Assembly (NCBI RefSeq): GCF_001039355.2
Contig: NW_019774825.1
Coordinates: 159,537 to 223,536, forward strand
DNA length: 64,000 nt
Direction: 5' to 3'
Origin: Lingula anatina
Taxonomy: Eukaryota; Brachiopoda; Lingulata; Lingulida; Lingulidae
Made by a program: the position numbers and the translations under genes. Positions 27,850 to 42,200 of the stretch are shown here, piece by piece (within the stretch, counting starts at the first letter, position 1; each line of letters opens with the position of its first letter). The notes beneath the pieces are model-generated. The model worked only from the letters and a program-made list of their open reading frames with translations. It did no database searches and was not told the DNA's origin.

Positions 27850-30800
27850 CAAAGACTGATCAGATCAAAGGTTCAACTGTCACAGGTCACTTAGTTAAGA
27901 AGTTATAAATTACAGATTTGAACAGAAATTCAAAATTGTCAACTTTTGAGTATTATACCAATTCTAACTGGAGCCTGATGACGGAGAAAAGTAAGGTGTC
28001 AGCAGCGCAATTACCACATTTTCATGTTTTTAAGTAAAATCTTCTCACTAATTACACACAATAAGTGAGTGATAATTAATAATGACGTTAAAGAAAAATG
28101 TGGGAGGTTTATGAAGGGTGTTTTTGTAATAAGGAACTATACACTAAATATACTTGGAAGATCGTGATGCAAAATCAACCACTGAAAATAAACAAAACTG
28201 GCGTGATGAATGTTTTACATCACGTTTCTACGTATTCCAGAGTTGGTGCATGCTGTCGGCAGCCACATTGTTAGTGAAAACGCGACGGAAAATGTCATAG
28301 CATTTCTGTTGTCTTGTCGAAAAAGCCCTTTGTTTTTTGTTTGTATGTTTGAATTCTTAGAATTATGCTTTGGTAACAGGGGTCGATATATATATTAAGA
28401 TTTCATAATAGTTCGCTGCAGATTATAATTATAGTAAAGGTATTTGGTGCATGATTGTGACTTTACAGTTCCAAAAAATTACTGATTTTCAAATGTTTAA
28501 AATGAAGTGCTAGTAAAAACATCAAAACATGAAAATACAATTCACCCTTTTCACAAAATACATCTGATTATCAGACTGACCAAAGAAAGAAAACCAAGGG
28601 AACAATTTCATATTTTATATATAAAAATTTTTCCATGTTTTTCAACATTATAAAAAAATTTTCCATGTTTTTCAACAAAGAATATATACAATAATTACTT
28701 GATCTTCTCAGTGAGTGAAAATTGTGAATTGTTCAGATACTGTTTTTTTTTTTTTTTTTTTTTTTCAAGTCATAATTTCTCCAAATTAGAGCATCCCTGT
28801 TGAGTGGTAGAAGGAAAATTTAAAAAGCAGGCTTCTCTATAGATCTATTCTTTGCAGTAAGTGCACCACATGCTATATAGAAATTTAATTCTAGTGATTA
28901 TAAAATTATGTACCTGGAAGTTTCATTGCCCACTGGGAAGATCCAGTAATTACACTAAATGAGTAAGTCATTTTGTTGGACAAAAAGCTGGATGAAACCT
29001 TTTATCTAAAAGCGCTATAAAAATCAGAGTTTCTGAAAGAGTATATGGCTGCCTGTGTGGGATTTCGTAGAAAATGTCTTGGGTGTAATATATTCAAGCT
29101 TCCTAGATGGCCAGGATCAATGAGGGCTCGGTGCATAACATCAAAGTCAGCATCTACTGACAGCTCCTGCCTATTCTCTCCTTTCAGAACTGACGACACT
29201 GGCGTCAATAATCCCACAATATGCTTTCAATAATCCACGCAATTTACTTTATTCTTGGACAAACACTATTGGGTATCACCTAACTCTTCTACTGCAATCT
29301 CAAAAACAACTACAATAATTCAGATTCCCGGTCTTATTTGAACCACTCTCAATAGAACCAAATGGACAGCAAAAAATCAATTTCATATTATCCAGATTGT
29401 GAGACTTAAGTCACTAATAAGCTAGGACTAGCATATGCATATCAATGAAAAGAAAGAAAAGCTGTTGCATTGATTTACAATCTTGTATAATGCAAACTCA
29501 CTCCTATGAAAGAGCTGTGATATTTCCTTGAAGAGAAAAGCACACAAGAGAGAAATCCACTGATCTATATTCGTTGGAGCTGTATTCTGCAGTACGTTTT
29601 GAGTGCCATCTGCTGAAAACTGTAGCTATATATCCTCCCTCCTTTTTTTTAATGGCAATCAAAGGGGACAATGATTTTGTATGAGAAAACATATTTTGAC
29701 TAAATATCATTAGTATCATAAGGCATACCATACTGAAACATAATTTAATTCAACAAAACTAAATTTTCAAAGCATACAAAGTACTTCGAATGAACAGAAA
29801 AGTTGACACTAGGAATTGTTGGGCAATGACTGCATGGGCATAAAATTAATTTACCCTTGTGTATTAAAATATTTCATAATGGAATAGAAACAATCTGGAA
29901 AAAGGAACACAAAAAAATTGAAGAGTCTGTTTGGTGCACTAGAAATAGTAAAGTTAAATAGTAGTAGTGGAATATGCAAGGCACTTGAAAAATTTTAGTT
30001 ATGGCTGCATTATTAAAGGTGTCTCTAAAAATACAGCCAAGTGAAGTCAAGGCTCAATATTTCTGCAAACTGGCATGGCCCATCACTTGAGAAAAAAATG
30101 TCAGCTTTTATCAAAATCCTCTAAGGCATTTATTGATCAATATCAACACTCGCAAATGACAAATAAAGCCACTATATTCATTACATGTTCCATCCTAATT
30201 TTTTCACCAGATAATCTACAAAATGTAGTACTATATTCATTTTACAATATGAAAAAAAAGATGAATCTGATCTATAAAATCTTGACACAAATCAAGACGC
30301 CTACGAGTGATATATAAGAGCATAAAAAATACCTCAGCACATGTCAGTCATGGCAAAGTCTGTTATGTATTATTTGATGACACAAATGTGAAAAAGATAC
30401 CAATTTTTTTTTTTTATTTGCTTATGGCAAAAATAGAAGTATTCCGTGTAACCACTTCTGAAGATTTCAGATGCCGAAACATCTTGGACTGCGCATCAAT
30501 ATTGAGCTCTCCATCACGTAAGGTTTCTCTGAACACGAGAACAACAGGACAATAATAGCTGGCACAGGAAGAAGAGATTTCCGTCTAGAATAATTTAGAA
30601 ATAATTTGATTGATTACAATGGGAACGTTCCATCACAAATTAGCATCTACTGATAATTTTATCATGACCTCTTATTTGTCATATCACATGCCAATGTGGA
30701 TTTGCTGTTTTTCGCCTTTGATATCAAGTATGGTTTAGGGGTGGGGTTAGGGGATGGTTACAAAGTTAATAGCTAAAATTCATTATAGTTATTGTACTTT

Positions 30801-33800
30801 TTTTTTAATATCATGGACTGGCGACAACAACTTAACTAATATGATATTATCTTTTTATTCAAGCCTATGTTTCTTGTACAATTACAAAGACATAAGCAAT
30901 CTTTAAAAAGTATATAATTGTCATTATTAAAACAAAATAAAGGGATAAGCATAATATGTTAAAGCAGCACCTTTTAGATACACCCAAAGGTCATTGGTCT
31001 AAAAAAATCATAACATTTACATCAGTTTTTTATAAAAGGGCTCATGGACAGTGAAAAGAAAAGTGAACATTTGAACCATTGAACCTTCAGACTATTGTCA
31101 TGTACCTCGATAGTTTTAGAGACCACTCATCTTGTCTCATTTCACACATATTGTATACTGACATGCAACTCACAGGGCAGAGAGTTGATGCTCAACCTAA
31201 TATTCATAATTGGCAGTAAGTCAATACTGAATTGTCATTTCTATCATCATTTGTTAAAGAGCCCATAATTTAGATAGACGAAACATCAATATGGTCCACG
31301 AGATAGCGTACTGTTGTACAGCTTGGATATAAACTGATTATTTCATTCTTGAAGCAGATGTGGTGTAAATATGTAGTGATGGAGTGAAACTCAAAAGATA
31401 CCGTGAACTGCCTGTTGTTTTAAATGGCATGTGGGTGTATGCGCATGTTGATGTAGAGAGAGAAAGAGAGTTGTAAAGGGGTTGTACCAAATCATTTGTT
31501 ATCAGCATAAGAATAATTTATTGTTAAAGGGATAATAACTCTTCGTATGATATCTATATTTCACAATAAAGACATTGTGAATAACTCATAGAAATATAAT
31601 ATATTTTGTTTTACCACAAAAACGGTAGTTATAGCTATTTTTTCTGATATCTGAGCTTGTCTTTAGACCACGTTACCTCCATTGATGGCTATACTCTGTT
31701 AAAATCTCTTAAGAGATTTTAACAAAAAACCAAACTTTTTAGAAAAAAACCAGGGACTAACTTTGAATGTAAAAATGGATTCATTAACCATTGATAAGTA
31801 TGGGAAAATTGTTGTTTACTCCAGGAAAATTCATTTTTTGGCTGAAACGAAGAGTTATTATCCCTTTAACTGGGTAAGCTCATTGTACAAAAAGGTATTA
31901 GATTATCTTTTTTTTCCAACTTGCTCAGTTTCTTAGCAATATAAAAATATGCTAGCATTAAATACACTAAAAGGTATACATTTGAACCAAGCATGGGTGG
32001 AGCCTGGGAGCATATAAACCACTTCTACTAGTTTCTTATATGAATCAAATAAGAGATGCCAAAAGATAAACTGAATTTATCACTCAATCAGCCATAAAAG
32101 AGGCTTAAACTGCACTTTCTTCAAATTTTTTTTCCGTGAATTTGACCTACTTATCTGCTTTACTTATACACAACACAAAAGGCACGCACTAAAATCTGTT
32201 AAAATATCATCTTTTGGTTATATGAAGTGTGTCTTTGGTATTTTTCTGGACCTTTGTGTCCCAGAAAAATTGACTTCAAATGCATCTTTAACAATAAAAT
32301 TTATTTTTAAAAAATTGCTAACTTAAATTTTCTCACTCAACTTTTAAATTGCCGTTGGCTTTCTGTAATCAATATAGTGAAAGAGAAAAAAATCTCAAGT
32401 TGTGTTTGACTTCCTTTGTTGATCAAATGGTAAATTTTGGACAATATGGACAGCAGATTAACTTTTAGTTACCTATATAAGTATGAAAGTTTATACTTAT
32501 GAATTTATCAGTTTTATACCAGTTACAAACAGCAGAACCAATTGGAAACATTTATATATTAACATTTACACCGAGACATGATGACAATATCATTATAAAG
32601 TCTGGCTTCTTCCAAAAACACTAAACTTCTAATCGATTAGCTTGTGAAATGAACTCATCCACATATCTTCCTACTCTTTGTGGCAATCAAAAAAGTCTGC
32701 AAGCAAAAGGAGTTCATCAGTTCATACCCCTATCTGGCAAATTAAGGCACGTCATTTTTTGAGGAAAAAATTGAAAAAAAAGAAGGGAATTATGAAGCTA
32801 TGCTTTTTACTGACTCTAATAAGTAAAACCTAGTAGTCTTCAGTCTGAAAACATGGGAGAATAAGAGGCAATCATTTCTAGTTTAATAACAAGTAAAACA
32901 ATGTTACATTATTTGTAGTCAATTAATCCAAGCGAAAAACTTCCCTTCACTGAAAATATCCTTATTAAATGTTGTAATCCATTAACACTAAGCCTGCCAT
33001 TGCTGGTGGCATTCTGAGAAATCAGTTTACGAAATTCATGTTACAGTACGTATATTCCAACCTTGACCCAATACCCTACAGTACATACTAGTACTTATCG
33101 GGTTATATGTCCGTAGTGTGTGAACAGGGTACAGATTTCACATTGAGGAATATATCATTTTTAAAAGCCCGTTGCACATGTCTGTGATCTGTATACTACT
33201 GTAGGTGACATCAACCACCTTTTATTTTAAAAGCTTAACCTAGTTAAATATAGTTCTCCAACTCGAGTTAAAACAAAAAAAGAACCAGAGCGGCCTTAAG
33301 CAACAGGAACGCTTTCATTCACAGTTCACAGGCTCTAGTATGCGGACCCCGATTTGTCAATATTGACACAGGAGTAACCTCCTAATACAAACTGTGTATG
33401 TTAAAATCGGTTAAAATAGGCTGGATTATGACTTGACTCAGTCCGGGATGTAAACACAATGGGATAATCACACACAAACCACAAACACTTAACACATGTA
33501 ACATTCAGCAAGGAAATACCACCCTTCCCTCTTTTAATAACTTCTACCACCACCTACATGTACACTTTATATGCATTTGTATTACTTATCATACTACATG
33601 TATATTTATTTAATTGTCAAAGAGGTTCTGTAACTGCTCACTAGATTTTACCAAATTTGAATTTTTAAACATCCCAAATCATGTATGAAGAAATGAAGCT
33701 GAAAAATTTTTAAAAACTATAAACATTGACAAAAAAAGTATGTTTTGGTGAGTATCAAAAATGAAAAATCTACAAAAAGGATAAAATATTGAAAAAAGGG

Positions 33801-36177
33801 GGGTGATATTCGAAATTCATCAACAATTACCGTAAACAGTGGTTTAGTTACAGAGAGGAACATAAACACACTCCTCCTGGATAATGTACATGTATGCTTC
33901 TACACATAACACAATTAACTGTTTCAACTCATTTCCCAAGAGGAAATTAAAATGTAACCTCTTCAAGAGTACATGTGGGAAAAAATCAATCAATCTTAAA
34001 GGTAAATGTGTTGAAAGTTCAATATGTTTCAAAGTTCAGAAATATATATAACCTAGACCAGACTAGGCCAGAGGAAAAAGTGGGTGTAAGGAGAGAGATG
34101 TACAGGGAGGGAGGGGATGGGGGCGTCACCACACACTTTTTATCCTTTTATTTGCAAATACTCATAATGTGTAACAATGGTGGCAGTGCTATAGGGAGCA
34201 GTTGTCCTCCGCCTTTCCACATTTGGGGGCAGAGAAGTGTAGTGACTGGCTGGGGGTAGATCTGGGCTCAATAGCTCATCGGTAGAGAACTCGCATGGTG
34301 AGCCAGTGTCCTGGCTTCAATAGTGGACAAGTTAGGCACTTTCCCCAAAACACTACAATGTTACATAAAATCCTAACTAGATACTGAAGCCATCCAATGA
34401 ACTCTCATAATGTTATTTCCATTGATTCCAACATGTCCTTTTTTCTTTACTATAATTACAAAATGTGTATCAATATTACCCACTGTATTTGCGCGTCGTT
34501 TTCCCGCTATGTTTGTCCCCTAAATCATACTCTGATGTTTCATCTACTAATTTCGCTTAAACATGATTAGTTCCCTTTTAGTGGACCATGTGTACACAGT
34601 GCTTGTCCCTGAGGGAAAAAAAGGAGTCTGCACCATGAGAGAACCAATGTAATTTTCCAATATCCCATCAACCAAATGAGAAACAAATTATGGGATGCCC
34701 CCAGTGCCATTTTTCTCTCTGTTTGTTTTTGAAATGAGATTCATTGGGTGCAAATTCATAGGGCATCACTGAACGCTGCCAATTACTGCTATCTATAGAC
34801 CTGAAAAAATTGCATTTTGAAAGTATTCTGGGAAAAACACTCTACTGTTGGTGAAGTTTTATGTCAAGAGACACCTACGTCTAATTTTCAGCGTGTTAAC
34901 TGTTTGAATTTTTGCTTAGAACATCACATACACTTCAAACATAAAAATAAATACAATGTAAACAACCACCAAAATTGTTGTTGGTGGCTAAAATAGTTTT
35001 CGTTATGTTTTTGCCTTGCACCATATATGCCTACTTGACTACTTTCACACCCAATATCTACATAACTGAGAAACTTGGTGAATGAATCATTTTATCTTAC
35101 ACTCACAAAACAGTATGATCATTATTATCATTATTCTTTAAAATTAATATCCTATATGTATAATGAGCATGTCTTAAGCCATGTGCCTGTGCTATAATGC
35201 ATCTGCTATCTACGTCAATGTCCACTAATACAGCAAATTATTTACTTGTAAATCTAATATATGACAGCTTGTTAATCCTTAACAGCTTACATTTCATCAT
35301 TAATTGAGATGTAGATTTAATCTATTGAAAAAAATTCAGGATGTTATTAGTCACCCACAATTTTTTTTACGGTAACCATAGTAACATATCAAACCCCAAC
35401 CTTCATCAAACTCGAAATATCTTTAAATCATGGGACAAAGCTAAATAACTCTCCAAATAAGTCTCTCGTTTTACAAAATTTTACCTTAGAACTGTGCTTA
35501 ACATGCCATACGAGAAGTCTCTCTCCTACTGTCACTTCCACACTTGCATTCATAACTGAAACTACATATATGTTTGATTTGTACACCTGAATGTTACTTT
35601 TGCTATCCTCATTTTCAAAGAATTATGGACTGGAAAAAAGCACAATTTCCAAGGACTAGGTTCATCAATTTAGAACTTCTAAACAACTACACAAGTTCCC
35701 TTTTGACAAAAAATATTAATTAATTAATTAATTAATTAATTAATTAATTAATTAACTTATACTACCTTCATATTTTCTGTTTATTACCTAACAACCTACA
35801 CATATTCATCATATTCCTATTTTTTCTTAAATTAAAAGGAGGAAATCTCCGAAAGTAGAAAAATGTCACTCCACATGTGGCATCTTATGGGGACGAATCT
35901 AGAGGAATGTCTAAGAATATGACCCAGAGAACTGATTCCCCCCAAAAAATGGCCAGAATTTTTCTGTTTTGTATTCTGTTAAATAATGAACTTCATTTCT
36001 ATAACTTTTAACAATACCATTTTATGAACTTTTTTCATATCTCAAACTTCAGGCTTTTATTATTAACCTTACTGTTACTATTTATATTTTTATATCACTT
36101 TTAAGAGTTCCGTCTGTATTAAAATTTCAGATATATATTGTGTATATTTAAATATATATATTAGCTGAATAAAAATG

Positions 36178-36222
<45 letters not shown>

Positions 36223-39200
36223 CAAACTAGGGTATAATGTAAACTTGAATAGATGGACTAACCACACCCAAAACAGCTGTATCAATATACAATATTTGCT
36301 CAATACACTGAAAGAAAATTGGTTAAATATATATTAACCAAGCCTAAAGAGGAGGATTACCAAAGAGTTCTCTAAAGTTGGGTACTTTTGTGATTAAATA
36401 AAACAGAGGAATCATGAAAAAAATTTTAGAATACATAAGGAATGTGTTTAGATTTATGAACCATTACCGTANAAGGGTTCTGTCTGTATTCAAATTTCAT
36501 ATATATATATATTGTGTATATTTAAATATATATTAGCTGAATAAAAATGTTATTTATTATTATTATTAATTAATTAATTAAACTTGGGTATAATGTAAAC
36601 CTGAATAGATGGACTAACCACACCCAAAACAGCTGTATCAATATACAATATTTGCTCAGTACACTGAAAGAAAATTGGTTAAATATATATTAACCAAGCC
36701 TAAAGAGGAGGATTACCAAAGAGTTCTCTAAAGTTGGGTACTTTTGTGATTAAATAAAACAGAGGAATCATGAAAAAAATTAGAATACATAAGGAAGGTG
36801 TTTAGATTTTATGAACCATTACCGTAAAACTTCTTGCTAACAAAACCAGGTATGGCTGCACTCTGTTCTGATCTGGGAAACATAGAGGTATTGATTTTAC
36901 TGTCTCTACCTGCTGAAAATGCTAATTAACCTCCCTTCATACTATCTCACACACTTAATGCCTATGACCAAGGTTAACAAAGATTATTAGAATAAGACTG
37001 AAAACAAGATGAGATGATTATATATATATATATATATATTTAACCCTTTTTGATTCAAAAATTCGATGTAAAGTTCAAATGAAGAGAGCATTGCTCCCTC
37101 ATCAAGGAAATTTCAACTGGTCATTACTGGATCTAGTATGAGATGACGTGAGGGGTGACGTATTTGTTACAAGGAGGTTATCACGTTCTGGAGGCCAGGC
37201 TGTTTGCACAGGTACTAAGGACATGAAAGGAAGGGATAGGCTCCTATCACTTGATGACCCAATAAATTCTCTGGTTACTTAAACACTTCAATATTTTATA
37301 CCAAGTTATATACAGATATTATATTCTACCCCCCCCCCCCCACTCCTCCTCCTCCTCCCTAAAAATTGTAGCATGTGAATTCACCATTCAAAACCAATCC
37401 ATAAACTATTGATAACATCATTGATATTCTGAAGATACATTAAAAAAAGCCCATATTCCAAGCAGATCCATACACAGAAGAATTCCGTGAATTGCTAAAG
37501 AATATATATAGAGGTTATAAAGCAAGAGCAACTTGAGACAGGGTACCTGGTAATCAAAGGCGTGGACTATACACGGATGACTAATCAAGTAGTACCTCGT
37601 GTACAGATTGAGCTATAGCCCCAAAACAGGGCTTAACTTTTCGAGTAAAATTTATGTCCACTTTGACACAAGATAAATTCCTAATAGTCCATTTAAATGA
37701 AACTCTGTTTGACATAAAAATTGGGAGACATCCCTTATGTTCCAAATAAATTCTTTATTTTAGTGGACGACTATAGATTCATATTGAGGTTGACTAAATT
37801 CTGAGACTAAAGTTAAGAACAATTTTGAAGCTTTAGCTGTTTTGTGAAACTGGCCCCAGAAACTTGGTCTGTAGGATCCCAAAGGAGTTAAGAAAGGTTC
37901 GATAAAGTGAGTGAAGTACTGAACAAAGATAAGAGAAAAATAGGGATAGTACGAAAGAAAAAAACTACAGACGTTAGTCGAGTGCCAAAGAAAGACAAGA
38001 GGAAAAAGGTTTATGTTCTATATATAGAAAAGAAATGTATAAATAAAAACCCTTGAGGCTGTCAAAAAATTGAAATATCTCTAAAGTAACTCGTGGCTCA
38101 AGAGACTTCTTTAAAAAAATTGTAAAGGGCATGAGCCCTATGACATCTAAAGAAACTACTTCCAAACATATCTGTAGTAGTAAACATCCTCACTTTACTA
38201 TAAATACCAACATTTATCAAGAATACTTAAAAAACAATATCCAAAAATACACCTATACTCTAGAAACTCTTGTTCAACTTTCAACAGGCCACTGACTTGT
38301 GGTTTCTTGGAAGAAAACTTGCATGGTTGAAATGACCACAGCTGTATGTTATTTCTTGTCTGAGCCTTTGGATTCAGGTTATATTGAATGGAGACAGGTC
38401 ATTCCATGGTGTCATGAAATAAAAACCGTGCAGCAGTTGTTCAATGACTGTATTTTCTAAGAATGGATCTTATAGGTGTGCATGAGTCAGGAGTGCTTCC
38501 AACTTGCTGTAGCATATAAAAAAAACTCACAGCCATGTCGAATTATCTTCAGTGGTGCTCTGAAGGAGAAGATGAGGATGTTAAGGTAAAATGTTGTGGA
38601 CAGGGGAAAGTGGATATGAATTCAAGGCCTCTGTCTAAAATAGAAAAGCAAAATCCCCAAAGTTGCTACAATCACGTTTAAGCACATGTTCAACCCAAAT
38701 CCAAATCTGTTGTTTGTCTTGCTACAAATTCCATTATAAAGTTTAAAACACACCTACAGTCCAACCACATAGATTTTTTTTTGAGAAATTAAAGTCAAAG
38801 CAAGGCCTTAATACAGAACACGACTGTACGACACATGCTACAGTGACATGACAAAACTGTAAACATTCTGTGTATGCATGGTTGGCATGTGTTACACGTG
38901 AAAATACAAGACTGCACAGGCCCGTAGCCAGCAATTTCAAAAGGGGGGTTCTTTTTCTGAAAAAGTGGACCTTTTCCCATAAAAACTTCATTGCCTAGAT
39001 CAAATTTTACCCAGAGTGGACCTTTTCCCAGCAAAAGGGGCAGTTCTTTCGAACCCCCCCAAAACCCCCTTGGCTACGGGCCTGCTGCACACACTGCATA
39101 ATATTTAAACAACTTTCCCACCCACTTCCACATCCATCATTGGGAATGGCATCCAAGGGCAAAAAATTATTAAATGCGTGTGCATGTGTGTGTATTAAGA

Positions 39201-42200
39201 CCCTTGCTTTCCTTCATCACATTTTTGCATCTTTCTGACAGAGAGGGGTCACACTTCGAAGCACAGATCTATCTTCAATGTAAATGTGCCTTTTGAAACT
39301 GCATGTATATACTCAAAATTATAAGCTAACAAGACTGCAATGACATGTTTATGTAGAGTCACACCAGAACTCCTTTTACCTTGAAAAAGTTTTTTTTTTT
39401 CAATATGTCAGCAAATGATAAAGCTTTTTCATCTTCTTGAGGCAACGTGAATCAGTGTTCTCATTTACGGCGTCCCAATATGTAAAAAACGCAATGAAAT
39501 TAAAAAGGACGTAAAATAATCAACACCCTTTCGTCCCAGGGACGAAAAAAAATGCGGTCCTGTTTAGGCGGGTGATTAGTGGGAGAGATAAAAAAACAAC
39601 TGAAAGGGATGATTATCTTAGTGACCACGGAAATTATACAGAATGAGTGATGTGATTGGTGAAACTAGCGTATTAATTTACAAAAACACACCGTGTTTGG
39701 CAGTTTGCTGGGCCTGTCACGTCACTTAGTGCGCCATCTACCGAATGACGCAATACGCAAAATGGCGCTCATTACGGCCGAGGTTATCCCTGACGAAAAA
39801 GACCGAGGGGTGCCGAATGCAGGTGGTTGTAATGTCTCAAAATGGCGCAGTCCCATGCTAAAAAAAGATCCGGACTTTCAACAAAACCTGGCTGGAAGAT
39901 CCCAGTTTTAAAGACTGGCTTTATGTCACGGACAACTTTATGTTTTGCTCCATTTGTAAACGTGCCAAGAAGAGTAACGTTTTTACAACTGATCCGGGAT
40001 GCAGTGATTACCAGAGATCTACACTTGTTCGACACGTGCAGTCCGAACAACATAAGCAAGCGGCTTCTACTCTTAAGGGCCAGTCAGCTCTACAGCGGGC
40101 TATATCCACAGCGGAACAAAAAACAGATGACAACCTCGGTCATCAGATGAAAACTGTGTACTTTTTGGTATCTCATAACTTGGCTCTAAATCTCTACCCG
40201 GACCTTTGCCTACTTCAGTCAATGAAGGGACACTATACGTCAGCTGGAGTGGTAAATGAAATGGTTCAGTGTCTGTCAGATACTATTGAGGATGACATGA
40301 AAAATGCCATAGAGAAAAGTAAATACATAGGCATTCAAGTGGATGAAAGTTGCGACATTGCAATTTTCAAAAAATTGATTATTTATGTCCAGACTTTTGT
40401 AGGTGGAAAAGCCAGAACTTCTTTCTCTTTTCTATTTCTAAAACAGAAAAGTACTGGTTTTATTTGACAGAAACTTACTGAGTTTCGTTCTCTAGTAGAC
40501 TAGTCCTGGTACAATGAGTCTGCAGAATTTTATTTTTAAAAAGATGTTTTGTAAGATGTTATATTTTTATTTTGCTATATTTTTACATAATTTTGACCTG
40601 TTACATGTATTTCAATAAACACATTTGTGCAATTCTAAATGGTACTTATTTTTTTTTCTTCTTCAAGAGAAGGACTCGGAAAATTTACATGGGACTCACA
40701 TTTTGTCAAACATGTGAGTCCCATGGACTCGGATTTTAAAAAAATTATTGAGAACACTGTGAATCATGCTAAACACCTGCCATATATCCTATACTGCATT
40801 AGTACCTGCTAATTAGCTTAGAAGAAACTTATAACCCTAAATTTCTAGGAAGCTTCTTTAAGGCGTTTATCAAATTTTCTACACACACAATTAGTTATCA
40901 AAATGGGTTAATCCAGGTTATCACTTTGCCTTAAAATTTTATAAAAAATGTTTAAATGCAGAAAATTGCAGGGCATTTGCTAAATAACTGACATAATATT
41001 TCTCTACATATTTTTGAAATGAAGGTATCTGAATGTCAAAAGGCACTTAAATTTAAAAATCAACTTTCTATCTGTTCTGTATCATCCTTTGGATGTTGAA
41101 GTTAGACTTCATGATGACTTCAGTTGCTTATTATGCACCATGTTATTTGGAAATCAAAAACACATGGGATTTGGTCACAAAATTTGATCTTTCTTATCTT
41201 GAAATTGAACTGAATAAATGTTTCTGTTTTTCAACTTTGACCCGTTAAGATACTTGGCTGCTTATGGTAAGTCTTAAATTCTTAAAATTAGAACAATTCT
41301 ATTGAGTTGTAGCAACAAACTTGGAAAACTGGCTGCCCTATAGTACTATTCTATACCGCCAAAGCACCAAAAGTAGTATACACAATAATACAATACAATT
41401 TAAAAGATTCCAAAATATTGTTTCTGAAATATTGAAATAATTTCCCCACTGAAAAGAACCAGTCATTACCGTACTGGAAGATTGGTCAGTTAAATCATTT
41501 GATAACATATATATCTTCTCCAATTTGTCCATGATGGCTCTAAATCAAAAATAAATTTTCTCAAGAAAACCTAATATTGACACCAATGGCTTATGTTAGA
41601 TTTATGTCATTGTGCTTCATTTTAATGATTTAAACCTCACTGTCACAAATATTACACAAATATTATATAATTCAACATTGAAAAGAGGTCTATAAATTAT
41701 TACACAACATGCTGCTAGTACACGAGTTAACTCTTATGTTTGACATAAACATGCACGTTTTGTTTAACATCAACGCATACTTTTTCAAAATAACTTAGCT
41801 GCTTACTTAACCCTAGCTGTTTATTTTTACCTAAGTGGAATGTAATGGGAATCATCATAATTTGTTGCATTTCATGTAAGGATTACACTGGGAAAAATTA
41901 TGACACTCAGTGGAAATGGAGATCAATTCCCACAGTGCCTATATGCTTTTCCTACATTATCAGCTGACCCTTAAACTTGTTTTTTTTCTGTTGGTATTAA
42001 TTTCCCATAGGTAAATTAATGACTATGAGCACCGATGAAGTAAGTTAATTAAAGTGACAGCTCATATTGCCTAAGATGCAGGTGTTTCTACACCTATACA
42101 CCCTTCATCCCCACCTGTCAAAATTCTCATTAAAACAATAACATTAATAAGGTAACAGTAATGAAAAATTTACTTCTCACCAGGAGCTTTTTGATATAAC

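Noticed and set aside
29002-29217. 71-codon minus-strand frame resembling retroelement protein in feel
   Set aside because: No catalytic motif of reverse transcriptase or integrase; length is unremarkable.
34262-34330. Possible functional tRNA gene
   Set aside because: A-box-like D-arm is present, but the B box is degenerate and no acceptor stem forms; kept only as a SINE relic.
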